Shown here in pieces: positions 32,791 through 40,296 of a stretch of 45,602 nt of DNA. Within the stretch, counting starts at the first letter, position 1; every line of letters starts with the position of its first letter. A program made the translations under genes and the position numbers. The notes beneath the pieces are model-generated. The model had not been told where the DNA came from and searched no databases. It saw only the letters and a program-made list of their open reading frames with translations. The stretch is from JAOPZW01 sp036555665 (GTDB lineage Bacteria > Actinomycetota > Thermoleophilia > Solirubrobacterales > Solirubrobacteraceae): contig DATBKW010000258.1 of the NCBI GenBank assembly GCA_036555665.1, positions 1-45,602 on the forward strand. Reading direction: 5' to 3'.

Positions 32791-34541
32791 GGGCGCGTGA
32801 TCTCCAGGAGGTAGGCCACCATCACGTCCTGCTCGCGGAAGCTCAGGTGGTAGGCGTCGGACAGCTCCTCGACGCGCTCGATCTGATCCTTGCGCTGTTC
32901 GAACAGGTCGTGGAAGGCGAAGAACTCGAAGTCAACCACGCGGGCGTCGAAGCCGCCCTGCGCCAGCAGCGCGGCCGTGCGCTCCTGCCCGAGGATCGAG
33001 ATCTGCATGACGTAGGCGACGCCGTCGTCGGCCAGCAGCTTGGGCAGCAGCGCCAGGAGGTGATCGAGCAGGTTGCGCCCCCAGAAATCCAGCGGCCGGT
33101 GGCTGTTGGGCTGCTCGTAGGGGTCGACGGGCATCTGGTAGAGGCTCGCGACGACGAGGTCGTAGCGGTCCTTGGGCACCCACGGGTAGAGGTCGATCGC
33201 CTCGCCGGTGATGCGGTCGGCGACGCCGTTGCGGAACGCGTTGGACAGCGTGTTGGCCACGGCGCGACGGTCGATGTCGATGGCGTGCACGTGGTCGGCG
33301 CCGTTGCGGGCCAGCTCGATGGCCAGCAGGCCGGTGCCGCAGCCGATGTCCAGGCAGCGCTTGCCCTCGCCGATGCCGTTCTGAAAGAGGTACTTCCAGA
33401 CCAAGAAGCTGCCGTGGGTGGGCACGAACACCCCGGGCTCGCACACCAGCTCGGGCACGGGTAGCGGGAAGAGCCGCCGGCCGCGGTCGTCGATCCACGG
33501 CTTGCCCCCGGGGGCGTCGTGCGCGGGAGCGCCGTTGACCGTGGGCTCGGTCGCGGCTCGCGCGCCGCGTGGCATGTCGCGCACCTTCGCGCGCGCCCCC
33601 GCGACGTGCTCGGGGCGCGTGCCGCAGCAGCCGCCGATGATCTGCGCGCCCTCCTGGCGCCAGGTGGCGGCGAACTCGCCGTACTGCTCGCCGTCGACGC
33701 TCTTGTCGAAGCTCCAGCCGTCGTCGGTGTAGTAGCCGAGGTTGGGATAGACGCCGAGCGGCATGTCGGTGAAGTCGCGCAGCCAGGGCAGCATCCCCGG
33801 CACGTGGTCCGGGGGCAGGCAGTTGATGAGCAGCGCGCGCACGCCGAGGTCTTCCAGGCGCCGCGCCGCACGGCCGAACTCGTCGCCTTCGGGACCGCCC
33901 CAGTGCTGACCGAACACGCCGCACACGCCGTGGCGACAGCGGCGGAAGCTCGTCCACGCCGGCAGTCCGGTGGCGACGAGCGCCTCGATGGCGCCCAGCG
34001 TCAGGCCGTTGCGGATCAGGGTGATCGTCTCGAGCAGGATGAGGTCCGGCGGGCTGTCCTCGAAGGCGCGCGGGAGAAGCTCGATGAACTCGCGGCGCGC
34101 CTCCGCGTCCACGTCGCCGTTGACGCTGAAGGCCAGCGCGACCTCGCCCTCCTTGCCCGCCTGCGCGATCGCCTCGCGCCCGATCTCGATGCCGCGCCGC
34201 GCGACGTCCATCCAGTGCAGCGGGGCCAGGTGCCCGCCGCGCGCCGACTGCATCTCGGCCGTCAGGCCCCAGGTGTTGGTGGAGATGACGTCGCAGCCGA
34301 GGTCGACGTAGCTGCGGTGGACCTCGCGCACCACGTCGGGCCGGTGGACGAGCGCCGACGTGCCCCACAGCGCCTCGTCGCGGCCACGCTCGGCGTCGGG
34401 CAGCCGGCGGCCGAGCTCGGTGGCGATCCCGCCGTCGAGGATCACGCAGCGCTCGGCGGCGATCAGCTCCTCCACGCGACGGTACGCCGGATCGAGCTCC
34501 TGCCCGGCGCCCAGCCGCGCCCCTTCCTGAAGCGCGCTCAT
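32787..34541 (-). CDS. Fusion: homocysteine S-methyltransferase domain + SAM-dependent methyltransferase domain (copy 1)
   Basis: 584 residues. HMT domain about 20-325: VILDGGIATELGRRL, WGTSALVHRPD, CDVISTNTWGL and the zinc thiolates C241 (LLINC) and C305/C306 (IIGGCCG), a complete site for activating homocysteine. Linker about 326-350. Class I methyltransferase about 350-584: RCLDIGCGTGLLAIEL near 395-410 and AIDIDRRAVANTLSNAF, with VASLYQMPVDP where many relatives have an NPPY-type motif. The methyl donor of the first domain (betaine, S-methylmethionine, SAM or other) and the acceptor of the second are unknown. ATG at 34541; overlaps metK by 4 bp. A close paralog lies at 38514-40265. Confidence 0.87.
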   Translation of the reverse strand: MSALQEGARLGAGQELDPAYRRVEELIAAERCVILDGGIATELGRRLPDAERGRDEALWGTSALVHRPDVVREVHRSYVDLGCDVISTNTWGLTAEMQSARGGHLAPLHWMDVARRGIEIGREAIAQAGKEGEVALAFSVNGDVDAEARREFIELLPRAFEDSPPDLILLETITLIRNGLTLGAIEALVATGLPAWTSFRRCRHGVCGVFGQHWGGPEGDEFGRAARRLEDLGVRALLINCLPPDHVPGMLPWLRDFTDMPLGVYPNLGYYTDDGWSFDKSVDGEQYGEFAATWRQEGAQIIGGCCGTRPEHVAGARAKVRDMPRGARAATEPTVNGAPAHDAPGGKPWIDDRGRRLFPLPVPELVCEPGVFVPTHGSFLVWKYLFQNGIGEGKRCLDIGCGTGLLAIELARNGADHVHAIDIDRRAVANTLSNAFRNGVADRITGEAIDLYPWVPKDRYDLVVASLYQMPVDPYEQPNSHRPLDFWGRNLLDHLLALLPKLLADDGVAYVMQISILGQERTAALLAQGGFDARVVDFEFFAFHDLFEQRKDQIERVEELSDAYHLSFREQDVMVAYLLEITRP

Positions 34542-34580
34542 GCCAGCATTCTCAGGCTCCCGAACGCCTTCGTCGCCTCT

Positions 34581-34601
34581 CAGGGGATAGGTATCACCCT
34601 G
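34581..34601. promoter_or_regulatory. Palindrome upstream of HMT fusion copy 1
   Basis: CAGGG-GATA-gg-TATC-a-CCCTG, lying 40-60 bp before the copy 1 start and 38 bp before the divergent methyltransferase start. It contains AGGTATC, which also occurs in the palindrome before copy 2. Possible shared operator. Confidence 0.35.
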
Positions 34602-34623
34602 TCCGAAGGGAAGGGGCGGCGCC

Positions 34624-34629
34624 TAGGAT
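34624..34629 (+). promoter_or_regulatory. Putative -10 box (TAGGAT) of the 34639 methyltransferase gene
   Basis: 9 nt before the GTG at 34639 with no Shine-Dalgarno; a leaderless message is likely. Confidence 0.45.
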
Positions 34630-34638
34630 GCCGTCCCG

Positions 34639-35325
34639 GTGAGCGCGTACGGAGATCTCGTCGCCCGCGGCGGCCTGTCGGCGGCGCACACGCTCCTGCT
34701 GGCCGCCGTTCCAGACCGGTCCGTCGTCCTCGACGTCGGCTGTGCGGAGGGCTATCTGGCGGCGGCGCTGGCGCGGCGCGGGTGCGAGGTCCACGGGGTC
34801 GAGAGCGACGCGGTCGCGGCCGAGGCGGCGCGCGCGCACTGCGCGACGGTCTGGACCATCGACGTCGAGGACGCGACGGCGCGCGAAGGTGTCGGCCGCG
34901 GCTTCGACGCGGTCGTCCTCGGCGACGTGCTCGAGCATCTGCGCGACCCGTGGTCGGTCCTGGCGTGGGCGGCCGCGCGCCTGCGCGACGGTGGCATCGC
35001 CGTCGTCTCCGTTCCCAATGCCGTGCACTGGACGGTCCGCCGGGAGATCGCGCGCGGCCGCTTCCCGATGCGTGACTGGGGGACGTTCGATCGCACGCAT
35101 CTGCGCTGGTTCACGCGCTCTGGCGCGCGCGAGCTGCTGCGCGGTGCCGGGCTGACGATCGAGCGCGAGCAGTTCACGCCGGCGCCGCTCCCCGGCGAGG
35201 CGCTGGCGCGCGATCCCGACGCGGCGCCCGGCCGCGCGCTCGCCCGCGCGCGCCGGCTCGCCGCCGATCGCGCCCCCGAGCTGTTCGCGCTGCAGTTCGT
35301 GCTGACCGGCGTCTACGTGCCTTGA
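34639..35325 (+). CDS. Class I SAM-dependent methyltransferase
   Basis: A 228-residue methyltransferase of the Methyltransf_23 type: VVLDVGCAEGYLAAALARRG near 29-48, GVESD, LGDVLEHLRDPWSVL near 94-108 and VSVPNAVHW. The end motif FDRTHLRWFTRSGARELL is common in methyltransferases of glycan or lipid pathways. GTG start. Its 3' end overlaps the convergent acyl-CoA ligase gene by 13 bp. Substrate unknown. Confidence 0.87.
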   Translation: MSAYGDLVARGGLSAAHTLLLAAVPDRSVVLDVGCAEGYLAAALARRGCEVHGVESDAVAAEAARAHCATVWTIDVEDATAREGVGRGFDAVVLGDVLEHLRDPWSVLAWAAARLRDGGIAVVSVPNAVHWTVRREIARGRFPMRDWGTFDRTHLRWFTRSGARELLRGAGLTIEREQFTPAPLPGEALARDPDAAPGRALARARRLAADRAPELFALQFVLTGVYVP

Positions 35326-36875
35326 GCGCCGGCGCCGTCGCGCAGCAGGCGACGCAGGATCTTGCCCGACGGCAGCTTGGGGATCCGGTCGACGAACTCG
35401 ACGGCGCGGATGCGTTTGTGCGGCGCGACGCGCTGCGCCACCCAGGCCATCAGGTCGTCGGCGGCGACCTCGTCGCACGCGACGACGAACGCCTTCGGGG
35501 CCTCGCCGGCGGCCTCGTCGGGAACGCCGACGACGGCCGCATCGGCGATCGCCGGGTGGGTGCACAGGAGACCCTCGAGCTCGGCCGGGGCGACCTGGAA
35601 GCCCTTGACCTTGATGAGCTCCTTGAGGCGATCGGTGATGCGCAGCACGCCGTCGGCGCTGATCGTCGCGAGGTCGCCGGTGTGCAGCCAGCCGTCGTCG
35701 TCGATCGTCGCGGCGGTGGCATCGGGCCTCCCGTGGTAGCCGCGCATGAGCTGCGGTCCGCGGACGAGGAGCTCGCCCTCGCCATCGGCGCCGACGTCGC
35801 TGCCGGTCTCGGGGTCGAGCACGCGCGCCTCGACGCCCGGGAGCAGCGGGCCGACCGTGCCCGGCTCGATCGCCTCGGGTTCCTCGGGGTTGAGGACGGC
35901 GATCGCCGACGTCGCCTCGCTCATCCCGTAGCCCTGCCCGAAGACGCAGCCGAGGCGCTCGGCGCACGCCCGCTCGGTCGCGGGGTCCAGCGGCGCGGCA
36001 CCGCAACCCAGCCAGCGCAGCGACGAGAGATCGAAGCTGTCGACCATCGGATGCCGTGCGAGCGCGAGCGCGACCGGCGGGGCCACGATCGAGGCGGTCA
36101 CCCGGTGGTCTTCGATGGCGCGCAGGAACGCCTCGAGCTCGAAGCGGGCCATCGTCACCAGCGTGGCGCCCTGACAGAGCGCGTGCGCCGCGACGGTGAT
36201 CAGCCCCATGCAGTGATACATGGGGGCGACCCCGAGCACCGTGTCCTGGGGGCCGAGCGTGAGCACGGCCTCGGCCTGGGCCAGGTTGGCGACGACGGCG
36301 CGGTGTGTGAGCTCGACGCCCTTCGGCAGGCCGGTCGTGCCGCTGGAGTAGGGCAGCAGGACGACGTCGTCGGGCGCGATCGCGACGGTGGGCGGCTCGC
36401 CGTCGCTGCCGATCTCGTCGTGGCCGAGGACGGCGTCGAAGCCCGCTTCGGTCGCGGCCTCTCGCGCGCGATCCATGAACGGCGCGGTCGTGACGACGAG
36501 CCGTGCGCCGGAGTCGCGCAGCTGGTAGCCGAGCTCGTCGGCGGTGTAGAGCGGGTTCGCCGTCGTGGTCGTCACGCCCGCCATCGCGGCGCCCAGGACG
36601 GTGATCGCGAACTCGGGCTGGTTGGGGCTGTAGACGGCGACGACGTCGCCGCGCCCGAGGCCGCGCTCGGCGAGGCCGGCGGCCGTGCGGCGCGCGGCGG
36701 CGGCAAGCTCGCCGTAGGTCAGCGTCCGGCCGTCGGACGCGTCGACGAGCGCGGTGTGGCGCGCCCACCGCTCGGCGTGACGCAGGACGTGCCGCGCGAA
36801 GTCTTCGTCCGGGATCTCCGGCGCCGGCCATGGGCTCTGAACGACTGCTTCGGCGGTCGAGACGATCGGCTGCAA
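35313..36875 (-). CDS. AMP-dependent acyl-CoA synthetase, 4-coumarate-CoA ligase-like
   Basis: A 520-residue ANL-superfamily enzyme that adenylates a carboxylic acid and forms its CoA thioester. P-loop LPYSSGTTGLPKG (174-186), FGQGYGMSEATS (A5), LHTGDLATI (A7), DRLKELIKVKGFQVAPAELE (A8) and the catalytic Lys in IPKLPSGKILRR (A10). The sequence type is plant-4CL-like, so an aromatic or medium-chain acid is plausible. TTG start at 36875 behind GAGGGGG. Divergent from the PadR-type gene, which classically controls phenolic-acid genes. Confidence 0.93.
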   Translation of the reverse strand: MQPIVSTAEAVVQSPWPAPEIPDEDFARHVLRHAERWARHTALVDASDGRTLTYGELAAAARRTAAGLAERGLGRGDVVAVYSPNQPEFAITVLGAAMAGVTTTTANPLYTADELGYQLRDSGARLVVTTAPFMDRAREAATEAGFDAVLGHDEIGSDGEPPTVAIAPDDVVLLPYSSGTTGLPKGVELTHRAVVANLAQAEAVLTLGPQDTVLGVAPMYHCMGLITVAAHALCQGATLVTMARFELEAFLRAIEDHRVTASIVAPPVALALARHPMVDSFDLSSLRWLGCGAAPLDPATERACAERLGCVFGQGYGMSEATSAIAVLNPEEPEAIEPGTVGPLLPGVEARVLDPETGSDVGADGEGELLVRGPQLMRGYHGRPDATAATIDDDGWLHTGDLATISADGVLRITDRLKELIKVKGFQVAPAELEGLLCTHPAIADAAVVGVPDEAAGEAPKAFVVACDEVAADDLMAWVAQRVAPHKRIRAVEFVDRIPKLPSGKILRRLLRDGAGAQGT

Positions 36876-36934
36876 GGTGGCCCCCTCGGCTCCTCGACGG
36901 CGTCTTCCCTGAACCCGGATACTCCGTTTAGGAC

Positions 36935-36970
36935 GGTTGACCCTACGGTACGATTCGGACTATGTCAACC
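36935..36970. promoter_or_regulatory. Inverted repeat over the padR-type start codon
   Basis: GGTTGAC (36935-36941) and GTCAACC (36964-36970) flank the -10 box and include the ATG at 36962. A repressor bound here would block its own gene; autoregulation is common in PadR regulators. The spacing (22 bp between arms) is larger than usual PadR sites. Confidence 0.35.
36949..36954 (+). promoter_or_regulatory. Putative -10 box (TACGAT) of the padR-type gene
   Basis: 7 nt before the ATG at 36962, no Shine-Dalgarno; a leaderless message is likely. Confidence 0.45.
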
Positions 36971-37522
36971 GTGCGCCTGGGCCCGACGTCGTACGTGGTC
37001 CTCGGGAGCATCGCCGTGCGTGGGCCGTCGACGTCCTATGACCTCAAGCGCTTCGTCGAGGTGACGCTCGGCAACTTCTGGTCGTTCCCGCATTCGCAGC
37101 TCTACGCCGAGCCCGACCGGCTGGCGCAGGCCGGTCTGCTGACCGAGGAGCGCGAGGCCGGCGGGCGCCGGCGGCGGACCTACGCGATCACGCCGGGCGG
37201 CCGCGAGGCGCTCGAGGCCTGGCTCCGCGACGCCTCGTCACCCGCGGAGCTGCGCGATCCCGGGCTGCTCAAGCTCTTCTTCAGCGAGGTGGCTGACGAC
37301 GATGTGTTCGACGCGCTCGTCGACGAGCAGATCGCGGTGCACCGCGACACCCTGGCGCGCTACGAGTGGCTGGGCCGCCGCTATGGCACGCGTCCCGAGT
37401 ACTCCCGTCGCGTGGTGACGCTGCGGGCGGGGCTCGCGATGGAACGCGCGCTGCTGGGTTTCTGGGAGCAGCTCGCCGAGGAGTCGGCTCAGGCCTCGCG
37501 CCCGAGCGAGAGCCGCAGGTAG
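36962..37522 (+). CDS. PadR-family transcriptional regulator
   Basis: A 186-residue regulator. Winged helix at about 8-80 (YVVLGSIAVRGPSTSYDLKRFVEVTLGNFWSFPHSQLY...TYAITPGGREAL) and a C-terminal helical dimerisation domain (about 95-175). The ATG at 36962 follows a -10 box directly. Divergent from the 4CL-like ligase, its most likely target. The last 34 bp overlap the convergent LuxR-type gene. Confidence 0.92.
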   Translation: MSTVRLGPTSYVVLGSIAVRGPSTSYDLKRFVEVTLGNFWSFPHSQLYAEPDRLAQAGLLTEEREAGGRRRRTYAITPGGREALEAWLRDASSPAELRDPGLLKLFFSEVADDDVFDALVDEQIAVHRDTLARYEWLGRRYGTRPEYSRRVVTLRAGLAMERALLGFWEQLAEESAQASRPSESRR

Positions 37523-38517
37523 CGCGAGGTCGCCTCGGCGCGGTTGGCCGCGTTCATCTTGCGCAAGATGTTCTTGACGTGGAACTTGACCGTGCCCTCG
37601 GAGACGACGAGCGAGCGGGCGATGTCGGCGTTCGTCTCGCCGCGCACGAGGTGCTCGAGGACATCGAGCTCGCGCGGGGTGAGGAGGTCGCGCAGCACCG
37701 AGCGCGCCGCCGGCGGACGCTCTGACTCCTCGCCGTCGGCCGGCTGACGGTCGCGGGCGAGGTCGATGACGCCGTCGGACAGCTCGGCCGTGCGCGCGTC
37801 GGCCCACGTGGCGATCCGGCGCAGCTCCTGGCGCTCGATGCGCAAACGCCGGCGCAGCACGGCGCGCTCGTAGACATCGCTGAAGCCCTCGGCGAAGCGC
37901 GACAGCGCCTCGCGGTCGGCCGCCCGCAGGGGGCCGATCGCGCGATCGCCGTGCAGGAAGCCGACGACGTGCCCGTCCATGAGCACCGGAGCGGCGACGT
38001 AGTCGCCCCAGCGCATGACCTCCCAGTTGGCCTGCCGCGTGACCGGATCGCCGTCCTCTTCGGTGACGATCGCGGCCCGCCGGCGGCGCAGGAGCTCGCC
38101 CTCGACGAGCGGGTAGGCGATCTGCACCGGCGCTGCGCGCAGCCGGGCGAGCGTCTGCTCGGCGCTCTTGGCGTCGCCGTTCCAGTGCAGCGCCTCGGCG
38201 ACGAGCCGGCCGTCCTCGACGCGGCTGAGCAGCACCCGATCGAGCCCGATCGCGGCCGCCGCCTCCGTGGGCGCGCGCTCGATGATCTCGCTCACCGGGC
38301 CGGCGTCGGCCAGCCGGGCCAGCGCCGCCCGGACGCGCTCGAGCACGCGCAGCCGCGCGATCGCGCCGTCGTCGACCAGCTCGGCCAGCAGCGCGCGCAG
38401 GTCGTCGTTGGCCGGATCGGCCTCGAGGGCCGCGGCCAGGGCTTCGTGCGCGGCGAGCACGTCGTCGACGTCGCCGGCGAGCGCCTGGCCGACCCGCTCG
38501 TGCAACGTCAGCGTCAT
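37489..38517 (-). CDS. LuxR-type regulator with N-terminal GAF-like sensor region
   Basis: A 342-residue regulator. Residues 1-70 are helical, about 75-230 look GAF-like (SEIIERAPTEAAAAIGLDRVLLSRVEDGRLV...WGDYVAAPVLMDGHVVGFLHGDRA), and the LuxR helix-turn-helix spans about 283-335 (LTPRELDVLEHLVRGETNADIARSLVVSEGTVKFHVKNIL). No receiver domain, so it senses a ligand directly. ATG overlaps the stop of HMT fusion copy 2 (ATGA): the regulator is made with the fusion enzyme and may control it or copy 1. Confidence 0.88.
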   Translation of the reverse strand: MTLTLHERVGQALAGDVDDVLAAHEALAAALEADPANDDLRALLAELVDDGAIARLRVLERVRAALARLADAGPVSEIIERAPTEAAAAIGLDRVLLSRVEDGRLVAEALHWNGDAKSAEQTLARLRAAPVQIAYPLVEGELLRRRRAAIVTEEDGDPVTRQANWEVMRWGDYVAAPVLMDGHVVGFLHGDRAIGPLRAADREALSRFAEGFSDVYERAVLRRRLRIERQELRRIATWADARTAELSDGVIDLARDRQPADGEESERPPAARSVLRDLLTPRELDVLEHLVRGETNADIARSLVVSEGTVKFHVKNILRKMNAANRAEATSRYLRLSLGREA

Positions 38518-40265
38518 GGTCTGTGCCGGACCTCGAGCAGGTAGGCGACCATGACCTCCTGCTCGCCGACACGCAGGTGGTAGGCGTCGCTGAGCTCCTC
38601 GACGCGCCCGATCTGCGTGCGGCTGTCGCCCAGGTCGGGTGGGAAGGCGAACAGCGTGTAGTCGACGGCCTGGGCGGTGAAGCCGGCGGTCGCGAGCATC
38701 TCGCTGGTGCGCTGCTGGGAGAGCAGCGAGAGCTGCACGACGTAGGCCACGCCCTCGGGGGCCAGCGCCTCGGGGAGCTTGGCGATGAGCTGGTCGACGA
38801 GGTTGCGCCCCCAGTAGTCGGGCGGGCGGTGGCTGGAGACGCGCGCGAACGGGTCGGTCGGGCGCTGGTAGAGGCTCGCCACGATGACCTCGTAGCGCTC
38901 CTCGGGCACCCACGGATAGAGGTCGACGGTCTCGGCCGTCACCCGGTCGGCGACGTCGTTGCGAAAGGCGTTGGCGAGCGTGTTGGCCACTGCGCGGTCG
39001 TCGATGTCGAGGGCGCGCACGTGCGCGGCGCCGTTGAGGGCGAGCTGCACGGCGAGGATGCCGGTGCCGCAGCCCATGTCCAGGCAGCGCTGGTGGGCGC
39101 CGATGCCCTCGCGGAAGACGTAGCGCCAGGCCATGTAGCTGGGCTCGGTCGGCGCCGCGACCCCGGGCTCGACGGTGAGGTCGGGGAAGGGCAGCGGGTA
39201 CAGCGGGCGCCGGCGGCGGTCGGTCCACGTGCCGGTCGGCTCGGCCGGCGCGGGCGACGCGTCGCCGTTGGCGCGCTCCGCCTCCTCGGCGGGGCGCCGG
39301 TGGCCCGGCGAGGTGCCCGCCAGGCGCCGCGCGGCGGCGGCGATGTGCTCGGGGCGCACGCCGCAGCAGCCGCCGATGATCTGCGCGCCCTCCTCGCGCC
39401 AGCGCAGCGCCATCTCGGCGTACTCCTCGCCGCCGACGCCGGGGGCGAACCGCCACCCGCGGTCGGAGTAGTAGCCGAGGTTGGGGTAGACGCCGAGCGG
39501 GAGGTCGGTGAAGTCGCGCAGGTAGGAGACCATCCCCTCGACGTGGTCGGGCGGAATGCAGTTGATCAGCAGCGCTCCGATCCCCATCTCCTCGAAGCGC
39601 CGGGCCGCGCGCCCGAAGGCGTCGCCCTCCGGGCCGCCCCAGTGCTGGCCATAGATCCCGCACAGGCCGTGGCGGCAGCGCCGGAAGGACAGCCATACGG
39701 GCAGGCCGGTGGCGAGCAGGCCCTCGATCGCCTCGTCGAGCGTGGTGGTGACCAGCGACAGCGTCTCGACGAGGACGAGGTCCGGCGGCTGGGGCTCGTC
39801 GGCGAACATCCGCGCCAGCAGGCGGACGGTCTCGCGGCCCTCCTCGGAGTCGACGTCGCCGTTGAGCGAGAAGGCGACCGCGCTCTCGCCGTCGCGGCCC
39901 AGTTCCTGCACGGCCTGGCGCGCGAGCCGCAGCCCGCGGCGCCCGACGTCCATCCAGTGCACCGGCTGGTCGCGGTCGGTCCACAGCCGCGGCCCGTCGG
40001 CGGCCAGCGCCGAGGCCAGGCCCCAGGTGTTGGTCGAGATGACGTCGCAGCCCGCCTCGAGGTAGCGGCGATGCACGCGCAAAACCGCGTCGGGGTTCTC
40101 GATGAGGGCGCGCGTGCCCCACAGCGGCTCGTCGAGCGCGTCCTTGGAGCCGGCCGCCTGGGGCAGCTCGGTGCCGAGGCCACCGTCGAGGATGACGCAG
40201 CGCGCCGCGGCGATCGACTCTTCGACGCGACCGTAGGCGGTGACCCTCTCCTGTGAGCTTGCCAG
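38514..40265 (-). CDS. Fusion: homocysteine S-methyltransferase domain + SAM-dependent methyltransferase domain (copy 2)
   Basis: About 583 residues, a paralog of 32787-34541 with the same architecture. It shares VILDGGLGTEL, SFRRCRHGLCG, the zinc ligands (LLINC, IIGGCCG), a Pro/Ala-rich linker, CLDMGCGTGILAVQL, VASLYQRPTDP and the tail RVEELSDAYHLRVGEQEVMVAYLLEV. Start is unresolved: no ATG, GTG or TTG exists in frame between the end of the upstream gene and the conserved region. CTG 40265 is given as a guess; AGGAG at 40252-40248 would instead suit a start near 40244-40238, where the codons are GTC, ACC and GCC. It lies 31 nt behind the GcvT-like gene and overlaps the LuxR-type gene. Confidence 0.82.
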   Translation of the reverse strand: MASSQERVTAYGRVEESIAAARCVILDGGLGTELPQAAGSKDALDEPLWGTRALIENPDAVLRVHRRYLEAGCDVISTNTWGLASALAADGPRLWTDRDQPVHWMDVGRRGLRLARQAVQELGRDGESAVAFSLNGDVDSEEGRETVRLLARMFADEPQPPDLVLVETLSLVTTTLDEAIEGLLATGLPVWLSFRRCRHGLCGIYGQHWGGPEGDAFGRAARRFEEMGIGALLINCIPPDHVEGMVSYLRDFTDLPLGVYPNLGYYSDRGWRFAPGVGGEEYAEMALRWREEGAQIIGGCCGVRPEHIAAAARRLAGTSPGHRRPAEEAERANGDASPAPAEPTGTWTDRRRRPLYPLPFPDLTVEPGVAAPTEPSYMAWRYVFREGIGAHQRCLDMGCGTGILAVQLALNGAAHVRALDIDDRAVANTLANAFRNDVADRVTAETVDLYPWVPEERYEVIVASLYQRPTDPFARVSSHRPPDYWGRNLVDQLIAKLPEALAPEGVAYVVQLSLLSQQRTSEMLATAGFTAQAVDYTLFAFPPDLGDSRTQIGRVEELSDAYHLRVGEQEVMVAYLLEVRHRP

Positions 40266-40282
40266 GTACCGGAAGATACCTG
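40263..40282. promoter_or_regulatory. Palindrome upstream of HMT fusion copy 2
   Basis: CAGGTA-ccggaaga-TACCTG, perfect 6-bp arms, directly before the conserved coding region of copy 2. It contains GATACCT, also found (other orientation) in the palindrome before copy 1. Confidence 0.35.
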
Positions 40283-40296
40283 CGAGCGGGGCGTTT

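Noticed and set aside
34542..34638. Possible SAM riboswitch before the HMT fusion/metK operon
   Set aside because: I could not fit SAM-I, SAM-IV, SAM-II or SAH aptamer cores to this 97-nt leader; only the short palindrome is visible.
36937..36954. TTGACC as a -35 for the padR-type -10 box
   Set aside because: The gap to TACGAT is only 6 bp; a sigma-70-type promoter needs about 17.
38523..40256. Plus-strand 577-codon open frame opposite HMT fusion copy 2
   Set aside because: Antisense shadow; the minus strand encodes intact HMT and methyltransferase motifs.
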